The position numbers were made by a program, and so were the translations under genes. Shown here piece by piece: positions 34,891-43,522 of a stretch of 64,000 nt of DNA. Position 1 is the stretch's first letter, and each line of letters opens with the position of its first letter. Origin of the DNA: Stutzerimonas kunmingensis (lineage in GTDB: Bacteria; Pseudomonadota; Gammaproteobacteria; Pseudomonadales; Pseudomonadaceae); the NCBI RefSeq assembly GCF_021432085.1, contig NZ_CP090366.1:930001-994000 (forward strand). The letters run 5' to 3'. The notes under the pieces were generated by a model, which saw nothing but the letters and a program-made list of their open reading frames with translations, did no database searches and was not told the DNA's origin.

Positions 34891-35171
34891 TATAAGCAGT
34901 GCCTAACAGATTTGACCCGATTGTAAATCCCGAAAGCCCCGTGCAGCTTGGTCTGGCGGGGCTTTCTCGTATCAGCAGTGAACTACGGCGAGATACATTG
35001 CTGCGCTTGATCAGGGAAGGCGACGGGTTCGAGCTATAAGCAGTGTAGGGCGCTAAATCTACTCGCCGTCAGCCAGCAGGCCCATACAGGCAGGGGCGGA
35101 GGCCGTATTTGCTATTAGCAGTGACGCTTGCGACCAAGTCAGCCGGCCAGCTTTGACCTGTATTAGTAGTG
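34891..35171 (+). repeat. Five-copy TATWAGCAGTG motif array
   Basis: Copies at 34891, 34970, 35035, 35113 and 35161: TATAAGCAGTG, TATCAGCAGTG, TATAAGCAGTG, TATTAGCAGTG, TATTAGTAGTG. Spacing is 79, 65, 78 and 48 nt with unrelated sequence between. All face the same way. They may be protein-binding iterons of an ICE origin (replication or transfer) or repeated cassette-like units. Confidence 0.6.
34932..34966 (+). terminator. Terminator-like hairpin inside the motif array
   Basis: GAAAGCCCCG and CGGGGCTTTC form a perfect 10-bp stem, followed by TCGT. Confidence 0.55.
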
Positions 35172-35257
35172 AAAGGCTTCACTTTCATAAAATAAACATT
35201 GGTAGGTGCCGTTCCTGCTGGTACCTGTGTCGCGCAGCGGGTGGTGACGGTAACGCG

Positions 35258-35623
35258 CTACCCCTCGCTGCCTCGCTGCTGTTCGAATGCAATGCGGTTC
35301 ATTACGCAGATGGGGATGGGGTAGCCCTGGATGTGGGTCGTGAGAGCCTCGTTGCCTGCGATCACCATGATGCAGGATAGGCCTCTGCGGAAGCGCATCC
35401 CTCGTCCCGAGTAGTTGCGCGGGATGATCTCCCATGATTCGTCGTCGTAGTAACAACCAACGATTTCTGACCAGCGTAATTGGATGCCCGCGCCCATGAT
35501 GCCTACTGGGGCCAGGCAGAAAATTTCTACCTGGGTTTCCTGCCCAAGAGGTACAGCGTAAATCCGACCGTTTGGTGCAATAGGTGGGAAGTACTGCCCG
35601 TTACCAAGGTGACGAAATTCCAT
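35258..35623 (-). CDS. Hypothetical protein, ICE region
   Basis: A 121-residue protein, MEFRHLGNGQYFPPIAPNGR onward, that I do not recognise. It has hydrophobic beta-like segments (YAVPLGQETQVEIFCLAPVG, LSCIMVIAGNEAL) and no membrane helix or signal. The ATG at 35623 is preferred to a longer frame. It stands alone on the minus strand. Confidence 0.5.
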   Translation of the reverse strand: MEFRHLGNGQYFPPIAPNGRIYAVPLGQETQVEIFCLAPVGIMGAGIQLRWSEIVGCYYDDESWEIIPRNYSGRGMRFRRGLSCIMVIAGNEALTTHIQGYPIPICVMNRIAFEQQRGSEG

Positions 35624-35717
35624 GATGCTGCTCCGGTTAGATGAGGTCGCTAAACACTCTCCGGTAGCTTTCGGAAAACCCAAGATGAGATGCTGCCCAT
35701 GAGTCCGCGCACGGGTT

Positions 35718-35975
35718 TTAGCGTACTCGGCAAGCTAGCTCGCCACACGGAGGGCGTGCATGTTGCAGATCTAAACGCTTCGGCGCTCCGGTCACTTTCG
35801 CTAGGGTGCGGAAATTGACAGCCCTTCCGAAGTCATCCCATGACCTCATAGGCTTGGGAAAATACTGCGTATCGCAGCGGTAGTGTGCCTTGCCGATGGA
35901 TTTGGGTAAGCGCCCGCTGCCAAGGGGCAGCGGACAGTTTGTTGCAGGTATCTGGCCGTTCCGCTGAGGGCTCAA
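35718..35975 (-). CDS. Possible small protein with TTG start
   Basis: An 85-codon frame starting with TTG whose start overlaps the stop of the upstream 39-residue membrane protein, suggesting coupling. Middle segment RCDTQYFPKPMRSWDDFGRA looks protein-like, but there is no homologue I can name and this may be chance. Outside it, 35624-35717 shows nothing. Confidence 0.3.
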   Translation of the reverse strand: MSPQRNGQIPATNCPLPLGSGRLPKSIGKAHYRCDTQYFPKPMRSWDDFGRAVNFRTLAKVTGAPKRLDLQHARPPCGELACRVR

Positions 35976-36091
35976 TCGTCGCCGTGCTTCTTGTCCAGGT
36001 ACGCTGCGACCATATAGCCAATTACACCTGCGATAGTCAGCGCACTGATGACGGCAAGCACGGCATATACAAGCAATTCAAAACGATCCAT
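35972..36091 (-). CDS. 39-residue single-pass membrane protein
   Basis: MDRFELLVYAVLAVISALTI then AGVIGYMVAAYL and a charged end DKKHGDD: one membrane helix with a cytoplasmic tail. AAAGGAGT lies 7 nt before the ATG. Too short for most gene finders. Function unknown. Confidence 0.6.
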   Translation of the reverse strand: MDRFELLVYAVLAVISALTIAGVIGYMVAAYLDKKHGDD

Positions 36092-36166
36092 ACCCTGACT
36101 CCTTTAATTCGAGCTCTGCCAAGGTTAAGGGCGTCTGATCTAATCCCAAATCTGCTGTGTGATGGC

Positions 36167-37141
36167 TTAGCGATTGGTACCGGCGGCTTCCTTCCTCAGG
36201 TTGGCTCGGGCACCAACGTACGCATCAGTTTCCCAGATACGCATATTCCCGAGCTCGTAGGCGACGTGATTCCGGGCCTCCAGATCCTCATCTTGGGGAG
36301 CTTTGCCCCCAAGAATCGGGGCGTGGTGACCAGACAATCGCCAGTAGAGCTCGCAGGCATATGCCGCGCGACAATCATCAATGTTTAGTCCGTGAGAAAG
36401 TAAAAGCTCTTGAGCTGCAGGTAGGTTCTTTAATTTCCATGTACACCAAGCTGCTGGTGTCGCGTGGCTGCTGCCCTGAAGCTTTTGAAATGCCGCGGCC
36501 TTCTTCAAAATTAAAATTTGCTCAGGAGCAGAGATATTAATGATCCGATGCTCATGTTTATCTTTGCTGAACACATAAAAGATGTTTTCTTCTTCGGCGT
36601 CCTTGTGAGCATCTTCTGCGTCGAAGAAAAAAGCCTCAAGCAATGACATGCCGAGGTATCGAACTGACCTGATTAATGTTGCTAGCTGCTCTGAGTGGAG
36701 AGCCTGAATATCCACCATCGCGGTTTCAAACTTAGTACGGTCAAGACTGCGCGGTACGGTAATCCGTGCATAGCTTGGAAAGCCAAGACGGCTACCGACG
36801 TTAGCCGCTGCGCCTTTCCAGTGCCCATTAGTTGCGAAGCCCATCACTACATATACAGTCTCAAGCAGGCCCGACACGCTTTGTAGTGGGAGATTTCCTT
36901 GGTATGTCTGGATATAGAGCTCTTCCCCGTACTCCCTCACCAATTTTTTATTGACGAATTCCAAGATGTCTACCTCATGAGACTCGTTGGCATAAGCACT
37001 AAACTGCGCCCATTGCTGGTCGTGGATCATGGCCTCGTGCTGACTGAGAAGCCCGCGCCGGACTGCCTCCCTGAGAATTGCCGAACCGGCCTTGGTCAAG
37101 TCCCGATCAAAATGTGCGTGGAAACTCTGCTTCATGGTCAT
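36167..37141 (-). CDS. Hypothetical protein, 324 residues
   Basis: Starts MTMKQSFHAHFDRDLTKAGS. I do not recognise the family. It is mostly helical and soluble, with a mid-section KHEHRIINISAPEQILILKKAAAF and a C-terminal RNHVAYELGNMRIWETDAYV. No signal peptide or membrane segments. The ATG at 37141 follows GGAGGAATGACC-like spacing better than the far upstream start. It sits between a small membrane protein and a resolvase and is likely ICE cargo. Confidence 0.55.
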   Translation of the reverse strand: MTMKQSFHAHFDRDLTKAGSAILREAVRRGLLSQHEAMIHDQQWAQFSAYANESHEVDILEFVNKKLVREYGEELYIQTYQGNLPLQSVSGLLETVYVVMGFATNGHWKGAAANVGSRLGFPSYARITVPRSLDRTKFETAMVDIQALHSEQLATLIRSVRYLGMSLLEAFFFDAEDAHKDAEEENIFYVFSKDKHEHRIINISAPEQILILKKAAAFQKLQGSSHATPAAWCTWKLKNLPAAQELLLSHGLNIDDCRAAYACELYWRLSGHHAPILGGKAPQDEDLEARNHVAYELGNMRIWETDAYVGARANLRKEAAGTNR

Positions 37142-37361
37142 TCCTCCATTCAGCTCAGGTGCTGAGCTGCTGAAGGAAATGTTGAGCGAGGAAAAATATT
37201 CTGGGGTTCGGTTTCGGTCGCTTTCAGCGCCTGAAATTGACGAGCGCATCCGTCCAATAAACGGTCGTTTATGGCACACCTATTCCAGATGATCTTTTGG
37301 GCTTGGGATTTACCGCTTTCCTGTCACTTTTCCCGTACCGAAATCAGTGTGAGAAAAACGT

Positions 37362-37928
37362 ATGGGAAAGCGGATTGGGTACGCCCGAGTGTCGACTGAT
37401 GATCAGAATCTCGACCTGCAGCGTGATGCACTTGCCCTGACTGGATGCAACGCAGTTTACGAGGAGACCATGAGTGGTAAGTCAGCAGATAGGCCGGAGT
37501 TGGGGCACTGTCTCAAGGCTCTGCGCAGTGGCGACACTCTGGTCGTATGGCGACTGGATCGCCTTGGCCGCTCCTTGCCTGACTTGGTTGGGATCGTCAG
37601 TCGGCTGGAGCAGGAAGGGGTGGGGTTCGAGTCGATCAACGAGCGAATCGAAACCACCAGCGCCGCCGGCAAGCTGATCTTTCATGTGTTCGCAGCCCTG
37701 GCCGAGTTCGAGCGCAACCTGATTCGAGAGCGTACCCGCGCAGGGCTGGCGGCGGCTCGCGCTCGAGGACGTAAAGGTGGTCGTAAACCTGCGCTGGAAG
37801 AGGCTCAAGTCCGCGAAATAAAGGCTTTGCTCAAAGATCCACAGATTCAGGTTGGCACCGTAGCCAAGCGATACGGGGTATCGAGAACAACGCTGTATCG
37901 ATACGTCGGTAAGACCGGGCCGAGATAA
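37362..37928 (+). CDS. Serine recombinase (resolvase/invertase family)
   Basis: A 188-residue recombinase. Catalytic serine in YARVSTDDQNLDLQ, arginines in WRLDRLGRSL and ERNLIRERTRAGL, and a C-terminal helix-turn-helix VGTVAKRYGVSRTTLYRYV. Length and layout are those of Tn3 resolvases and Hin/Gin invertases. No matching inverted segment or tnpA was seen nearby, so it is probably a transposon or plasmid multimer-resolution relic. Confidence 0.9.
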   Translation: MGKRIGYARVSTDDQNLDLQRDALALTGCNAVYEETMSGKSADRPELGHCLKALRSGDTLVVWRLDRLGRSLPDLVGIVSRLEQEGVGFESINERIETTSAAGKLIFHVFAALAEFERNLIRERTRAGLAAARARGRKGGRKPALEEAQVREIKALLKDPQIQVGTVAKRYGVSRTTLYRYVGKTGPR

Positions 37929-38173
37929 CTTGCACCTGGCAGCACACGAAACTGCGACCAGGGGATTATGAGCGTCCTAGAAGCGCTGTAAGCCAGTGAG
38001 CAGATACAGTGAGCTAAACGTAGCGTCGTATATGGCTTTTGGGGTGGTTGAGCAAAAACTGTACAACCTGAGCACTCTACCGTCAGTGTCCCGTGTTGTT
38101 GCCGGGAAACGGTCTTAGGTAGCTTCGGGTTTAAAAGCTTCGCCAGGCAGCTATTGAGCATCAGGGGCACGAA

Positions 38174-38232
38174 GGTTGACAGATACCATAATTTGCACAA
38201 AAATGCCGGTTGACAGTATCTATGTTTTGCAC
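38174..38232. promoter_or_regulatory. Two 25-nt direct repeats upstream of the XRE-linked genes
   Basis: 38174-38198 and 38208-38232 both begin GGTTGACAG and end TTTGCAC, 34 nt apart start to start. Each contains a TTGACA -35-like hexamer; from the second, TTTTAT lies 18 nt on. They are likely operators for the XRE protein encoded downstream. The rest of 37929-38250 has no gene. Confidence 0.55.
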
Positions 38233-38250
38233 GCTTTTATGGAGAGGCCC

Positions 38251-38871
38251 ATGCCCCCGATCCAACACCCGAGTGAGCTGGAACCGAAGCTGAAGCCGGA
38301 ACACGTCGAGCTGATCTGCAATAACGCTCTGGATGCGGCTTACCGTGCGTTGGAAGTCACCTCTACTGATGACGATACCAACTGGACTATGGGAACACTT
38401 CCGTATGGCCGCGTCCACGGCCGGTTCAAACGCCTGCACGGCGATCCGGCCCTTCCGTGGCTGCTGCTCACTAACCGCACCATGGACTTCACTCTGAGTG
38501 TGAATGGCGTGCTGATGCAGGTGGTAATGGACGATCCCGAGGTCAGAAAGAAAGGGTATCGACTGCAATCCAACCGAGTTGAGCTTTACCAGGCTAGCCT
38601 GCTGGGGCCTGCGATCGACAAGAACATTACCTGGCGTTTGTATGTCGATACTGACGGCAACTTTGACGGGCCGACGCTGACTGCTTCGATTCTGGGCTTC
38701 GATACCAACCGGAACCTCGTATGTAAGTGGGTGCATGACTACGTGCCTCTGTTTGCTCCTCGTACCACCGAGCTTCCACAAGAGGTGGCAATCGATGATC
38801 CATTAGTCGCTCGTCGGGACAAAGATGCAGACCAGAACGCAACACGAGATGCTGATCCAGTAAATGAATGA
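38251..38871 (+). CDS. Hypothetical protein paired with XRE-ImmA
   Basis: A 206-residue soluble protein, MPPIQHPSELEPKLKPEHVE onward, of no family I recognise. It has a beta-rich middle (WLLLTNRTMDFTLSVNGVLMQVV) and an acidic, charged end. GGAGAGG stands 4 nt before the ATG at 38251; earlier in-frame ATGs overlap the operator repeats. Its stop overlaps the start of the next gene by 8 nt, so the two are coupled. A toxin, or the substrate of the ImmA/IrrE peptidase, are possible roles. Confidence 0.6.
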   Translation: MPPIQHPSELEPKLKPEHVELICNNALDAAYRALEVTSTDDDTNWTMGTLPYGRVHGRFKRLHGDPALPWLLLTNRTMDFTLSVNGVLMQVVMDDPEVRKKGYRLQSNRVELYQASLLGPAIDKNITWRLYVDTDGNFDGPTLTASILGFDTNRNLVCKWVHDYVPLFAPRTTELPQEVAIDDPLVARRDKDADQNATRDADPVNE

Positions 38872-39976
38872 CAGAACAGGCTTTCTGCCTCTTGGCGACG
38901 AGTTTTCGCCCGACAAGCTCCGTCTCGCTAGATGCGCGGCGGGGCGTTCGCTCGCCGATATCGGAGAGCTCTTGGGCGTTACCCGGCAATACGCGCACAA
39001 GCTGGAAGTCAATGCGATTCCTTCGGGCACCCAACTCGCCCAGCTATCTGAAGCCTTGGGCGTGCGCGAGAGTTTTTTCTTCACGCCACGACGCGGTTCG
39101 GTGGAGTTGGAGCAATGCCATTTTCGAAGCGTCCGATCCTCCTCGCAGACTCTCAAAAAGACCATTGCGGCTCAGGTCGAGATGTTTGAGCTGCTGATTG
39201 ACGAGTTGGATAAGGAAGTTGCCTTTCCTGCAGTGAGTTTCAGCATGCTTGAGGAGCCGGTATCCGGTATCAACAAGATCGAGCAAGTTGCTGAAAAATT
39301 TCGCCGTGAGCAAGGCCTGGGGATTGGCCCCCTGTCTAGTGTGACCAAGCTGGCCGAAAAAGTTGGTGTGCTGGTGGTGAATCTGGCCGAAGCCGATGAC
39401 AAGGTCGATGCGTTCTCGCTGTCCAACAAACGACCGTTGATCGTGAGGAACACCGCAAAGGTGAATCCATGCCGGCAACGTTTCGACCTTGCTCATGAAA
39501 TGGGCCATTTGGTGATGCACCAAGGCATTGAGACCGGTTGCCGCCTTACTGAGGATCAGGCTAACCAGTTTGCCAGCGCTTTGTTGATGCCCCGGGCAAG
39601 TTTCGCATCAGAGTTTCCCCCTATGCGAGGCAAGTACCTGAACTGGCCGGCACTCAAGGAAATGAAGCTTCGTTGGAAGGTAAGCTTCAAGGCGCTCATT
39701 TTCAGGGCTCACACCCTTGATCTGCTTACTGCCGAGCAAGCTAAATCGGGCTTCACGTACCTCAATCGAAAGGGTTTCACGAAGCACGAGGAGTTTGACG
39801 AGTTGATCCCTATGGAGTCGCCTATGCTGGTACAGAGGGCGATCAATCTCCTGGATTACAGTACCTGGAAGCGGGTGTTGACAGCTGCCGGGCTTACGGC
39901 AGAGATGGTGACCAGGCAGTACATGCTGGATGTACCGTCATCTCCTTTGCGACTGGTCGAGGCTAACGTAGGTTAA
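38864..39976 (+). CDS. XRE-family regulator with ImmA/IrrE metallopeptidase domain
   Basis: A 370-residue two-domain protein. Residues about 15-75 form a Cro/cI helix-turn-helix (LRLARCAAGRSLADIGELLG and VTRQYAHKLEVNAIP). The ImmA/IrrE domain follows, with zinc motif HEMGH at 211-215 and the downstream glutamate region EDQANQFASALLMP. Such proteins cleave repressors or antitoxins or act as antitoxins themselves. Coupled to the preceding unknown gene and probably autoregulated through the 25-nt repeats. Confidence 0.85.
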   Translation: MNDRTGFLPLGDEFSPDKLRLARCAAGRSLADIGELLGVTRQYAHKLEVNAIPSGTQLAQLSEALGVRESFFFTPRRGSVELEQCHFRSVRSSSQTLKKTIAAQVEMFELLIDELDKEVAFPAVSFSMLEEPVSGINKIEQVAEKFRREQGLGIGPLSSVTKLAEKVGVLVVNLAEADDKVDAFSLSNKRPLIVRNTAKVNPCRQRFDLAHEMGHLVMHQGIETGCRLTEDQANQFASALLMPRASFASEFPPMRGKYLNWPALKEMKLRWKVSFKALIFRAHTLDLLTAEQAKSGFTYLNRKGFTKHEEFDELIPMESPMLVQRAINLLDYSTWKRVLTAAGLTAEMVTRQYMLDVPSSPLRLVEANVG

Positions 39977-40227
39977 GTCGCGCTGAAGCTGTCCACTGCA
40001 ACCCGCATGCCGGCACTCACATGGATGCCGCGTATGCCAGTCGCGGGGAAGACCTTATGGGGGAGGCGCATATGGCACTGTGGGTGCGTGGGCATTCACA
40101 TACAGCCGTCGACTAAGAAGTGGCGGGCACGCGTATGGTCTGCAACCCTCGGGGATATCCGGGCGAAGAGACTGGCTTCCGCCCGGATTTGATCATCACT
40201 ATTTAGCCGTTGCGCATACCCAGCGCC

Positions 40228-41418
40228 TCAGCTGACCAGGCGAGCCGTTTGTGGGTCATACGCTACACCGGTAATAGACCCATCCCGAATGCGCTCAACC
40301 GCTTCATCAATCACATGCAGCGGCACTAGGAACCATTCCCTTGGCTTAACCGGATTGCCGAAGCGGTCTTCGATGGTTAAGTCCAGCTGCGCTGCGCCAA
40401 ACAGGCGGTGGAAGATGTTTTCCAGCCGGGTACGGTTCAGGTTGTGAAGCTTGTAAGTCGCGACCACTTCCACATCGGCCAGCAGGTAGGTGGCATCCTT
40501 CGCGGCCGCCGCGATACGGGTTTCCACTCGGCCGCCGGTTACGCCGATCTTGTGGATCAGCTCGCGGTGCTCGGCTACGAATGGGTGGCTGGACTGGCTG
40601 CGCAGCACATAGATAGTGCCAGTCTCGATGTCGTCCGGCTCGGTTATGTCGCTGAATAGCGGGCCGGAATCTACCTTGATGAGCCGAGACCCGGCACGGC
40701 CGTCACTGTCTTTGTAGAGCGCCCGCTGCAAGGACCGTAATAGCAGATCGCTTTCCGTCTCATTGGAGTAGATGACGCGCAAGCGCCCATTTGTCTCCGC
40801 ATTCGGCGTCCTGTAGGTGTCGCCCACTTCGGCAACATAGGCGATCAGTCCGCTCAAAATGAAGAAGTCCCCTGCTTCGATGCTGGCGTTCTTGCCAAAG
40901 GGCTTGGTTACCCACGATTTTTGTTTGAGGCCCGCTTCCACCTCATCAAACAGTGGCTTAAACCTCTCGAAGTCTTTACACGGGTTCCGGGCGGCAATTT
41001 CTTCTGCCGCCTTTATTGCCGCACTGGATCGCACATGCCGCAGCACGGTGATGTCGTCCTGATCGACGGACTCACTGCCGATGCCGAGCTCAGCGAGTAA
41101 TGCGTCCTCATCCAGGTCGTCCACATTTACTGCGGCGGCCGCAGTACCTGACAGTAGGCCGTGACTATCAAAGCCTGCCAGTAGGGTTTGTGCCTCCGGC
41201 AGCTTGCGCAGCTGATCCAGGCGCACGGCATACAAACGCTCGAAGATGTCGCAATCCTCGCCATGCAGTGGGGCGCGGCCGTGGGTTTGATAGAAACGCT
41301 GAATGTCCTCGAAGCCAGCGATGATGCGTTCTTCGCGAGGGGTTCGGGTTGTTATCTTGAGTGAAGGGACTTCTATCCCCAGCGCATTCAGCAGCTCGTC
41401 ATCGTTCATTTCAGCCAT
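40228..41418 (-). CDS. GIY-YIG nuclease-like protein of the methyltransferase operon
   Basis: A 396-residue protein. The N-terminal half holds two related segments, DDELLNALGIE near residue 6 and EDALLAELGIG near residue 100, and an alpha-helical region. From about residue 266 comes a GIY-YIG fold of the T5orf172/Mug113 kind: TIYVLRS, KIGVTGG with following Arg (RVETRI), and LENIFHRLFG with the catalytic glutamate. The ATG at 41418 has AGGAGG upstream and overlaps the helicase stop by 8 nt. Last gene of the four-gene unit; nuclease activity is inferred. Confidence 0.8.
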   Translation of the reverse strand: MAEMNDDELLNALGIEVPSLKITTRTPREERIIAGFEDIQRFYQTHGRAPLHGEDCDIFERLYAVRLDQLRKLPEAQTLLAGFDSHGLLSGTAAAAVNVDDLDEDALLAELGIGSESVDQDDITVLRHVRSSAAIKAAEEIAARNPCKDFERFKPLFDEVEAGLKQKSWVTKPFGKNASIEAGDFFILSGLIAYVAEVGDTYRTPNAETNGRLRVIYSNETESDLLLRSLQRALYKDSDGRAGSRLIKVDSGPLFSDITEPDDIETGTIYVLRSQSSHPFVAEHRELIHKIGVTGGRVETRIAAAAKDATYLLADVEVVATYKLHNLNRTRLENIFHRLFGAAQLDLTIEDRFGNPVKPREWFLVPLHVIDEAVERIRDGSITGVAYDPQTARLVS

Positions 41419-43522
41419 TGGCAGAGCCCTCCTGTGCCTTCGCTTGGGCACGATAGCGTGCGAAAGCTACCATGCCCTCGGCGATAGTCTTTTCCCAGGC
41501 GTCGGCGGAGTTGATGTCAGGCAGGCGGCCACGCTCGTTCTTGAACTGCAGGGCACGTTTTGCCAGGTCTCGTGCTTCGTCTTCGGGAATGCTCACCTTT
41601 TTGGCCGCAATGCTGGCCTGAACCTGACGCAGGGACTTTTCGTCCATCGCCTTCGCCAGTACCGCATAGGCGGCGTCGAAGGGGTTGATGCGGTCGATTA
41701 GATCAATGTCCAGCTCGCGTACGTTAATGAACTTGCGCACGCCATCCAGCAGAGCAGTGCTGCCTTGTAAGGTGTCACTCCCGTTGGCGTCGGCCTGAGC
41801 CAACATCAACTTGGCCTGCTGGGTAATGTTCATTGCGGCGATAGCGTGTTGGCGGATGGCTTCCTGGTCGACGTCGCTCAAATCGGGGTAACGCTCGCGC
41901 ACGATTTTCCCCATGCGCAGTTGGGTCAGCTCTTCCGGCAAGGTATTTTCCTTGTCGAATAGGCCGCGTTCCAGCACGGTTTTGTCCTGCAGGAAGCTAG
42001 TCACTACTTCGTTCAAATCTTCTTTGCAGATGCGCGTGGCTTCAGTGCTTTGCGGCGTGGTCAGGCCATTGATCTCAACATGGAACTGGCCTGTGGTTTC
42101 ATTCACGCCCAGGTTGGTGCCGCCCGGTTGATAGCCTTCACCATCGTTGTAAACAAAGCCCTCTTTCTCCCCGTGGTTCCTCGGGGTGAATTCATAGCGC
42201 GGAGCAAGCACCTGTTCCATCAGCAGGCTGGCGGAAATGGCTTTGAGCATATCGTTCACCGCCTCGGCAACGGCAGCTTGATCGGCCATAGGCTCGGCGA
42301 TCAGGTTGGTGAAACGCGAGCGCTCCTTACCCTCGGCATCCCGCGTGGCACGGCCAATGATTTGTACGATTTCGGTCAGGCTCGAACGGTAGCCGATGGT
42401 CAGCGCATGCTCGCACCAGATCCAGTCAAAGCCTTCCTTCGCCATGCCCAGCGCGATGATTACATCCACGTTGTCGCGGTTGTTCTTCTGTGCCGGATCT
42501 TTCAGTGCGCCGAGCACTTTGGAGCGTCTGGCCGCGTCGCTGTCATCTACCAGGTCGGCCACTTTCAGCGTGCGGCCGTCCTTGGCTTTGATCAGGTGGA
42601 AGCCGGTCGCCGGGTCGACACCCTGCCAATCGCCCAGCGAACTCATGATCTCGTTGACCTCGCGTTCCTTGTCTTTGAGGCTCTCGCGGGCATTTACGTT
42701 TGGAATGTGGACGATGGTTTTCAGCGCCGGGTCCAGCACCTTGGCGACCGCATCCACGTACCTCCCAGTGTAGAAGAAGTAGCCAATATCCAGCGACTTG
42801 AGCCAGCGATAGCCGTTTAGCTGCTCGTAGTAGGTGTACGTCACCGTCTCAAACTTGTTCTCTTCCGACGGGGCCAGCACGGCCGCGCTGTCGCCACGGA
42901 AGTAGGAGCCGGTCATGGCAACGAGGTGTACCTTGTCGCGGTTGATGAACGCGCTCAGTTGGCTGCCCAGTTTGTTGTCTGGGTTGGCAGAAACGTGGTG
43001 GAACTCATCGATGGCAATTAGGCGGTTGTCGAACGCGTCGATGCCCAACTCTTCCACGGCAAAGCGGAAGGTGGCGTGGGTGCAGACCAGCACCTTGTCG
43101 CTGCTGTCTAGGAAGGCGCGCACGGCGTCCACCTTGGACTTGGCCACACGCGGCTCATCGATGCCTGGGGCATTGCACAGGTTCCACTGCGGAGCCACCA
43201 CCCAGTCCCAGTAGAAACCATGCTGGCTCAGCGGCTCATCGGCAAAGCTGCCGCCAATGGAGCGCTCGGGCACTATGACGATGGCCTGTTGCAGGTTCTG
43301 GTTATGCAGCTTATCCAAGGCGATAAACATCAGTGCGCGAGACTTGCCCGATGCGGGGGGCGATTTGATCAGCAGGTACTGTTCGCCGCGCTTGGTATAG
43401 GCGCGCTCTTGCATGGTGCGCATGCCCAGCTCATTTGCCTTGCTGGATGCCCCAGTGTGCGCTGTAGCAATGGATACCGACGGCACCGTGTAGCTGTTGG
43501 TCGGGTTGGTGGTGTTCGTCAC
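41411..43522 (-). CDS. DEAD/DEAH-type helicase (restriction-like)
   Basis: A 703-residue SF2 helicase. Walker A is KSPPASGKS at 53-61, the DEAD-box equivalent IDEFHH near 171, motif III-like MTGSYFRGD, and motif VI IIGRATRD near 388. It resembles helicase subunits of type I/III restriction enzymes, without a fused nuclease. It begins within the stop of the DUF1016 gene (4-nt overlap) and overlaps the GIY-YIG gene. It probably translocates DNA for the complex. Confidence 0.88.
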   Translation of the reverse strand: MTNTTNPTNSYTVPSVSIATAHTGASSKANELGMRTMQERAYTKRGEQYLLIKSPPASGKSRALMFIALDKLHNQNLQQAIVIVPERSIGGSFADEPLSQHGFYWDWVVAPQWNLCNAPGIDEPRVAKSKVDAVRAFLDSSDKVLVCTHATFRFAVEELGIDAFDNRLIAIDEFHHVSANPDNKLGSQLSAFINRDKVHLVAMTGSYFRGDSAAVLAPSEENKFETVTYTYYEQLNGYRWLKSLDIGYFFYTGRYVDAVAKVLDPALKTIVHIPNVNARESLKDKEREVNEIMSSLGDWQGVDPATGFHLIKAKDGRTLKVADLVDDSDAARRSKVLGALKDPAQKNNRDNVDVIIALGMAKEGFDWIWCEHALTIGYRSSLTEIVQIIGRATRDAEGKERSRFTNLIAEPMADQAAVAEAVNDMLKAISASLLMEQVLAPRYEFTPRNHGEKEGFVYNDGEGYQPGGTNLGVNETTGQFHVEINGLTTPQSTEATRICKEDLNEVVTSFLQDKTVLERGLFDKENTLPEELTQLRMGKIVRERYPDLSDVDQEAIRQHAIAAMNITQQAKLMLAQADANGSDTLQGSTALLDGVRKFINVRELDIDLIDRINPFDAAYAVLAKAMDEKSLRQVQASIAAKKVSIPEDEARDLAKRALQFKNERGRLPDINSADAWEKTIAEGMVAFARYRAQAKAQEGSANG

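Noticed and set aside
34891-35171. CRISPR array
   Set aside because: The repeated unit is only 11 nt, spacing is irregular and no cas genes are nearby.
35885-36388. 167-codon plus-strand frame
   Set aside because: It runs antisense through the 39-residue membrane protein and the end of the 324-residue gene, which have better starts.
40007-40192. 61-codon plus-strand frame after the XRE-ImmA gene
   Set aside because: Tryptophan- and arginine-rich translation without a ribosome-binding site; likely chance.
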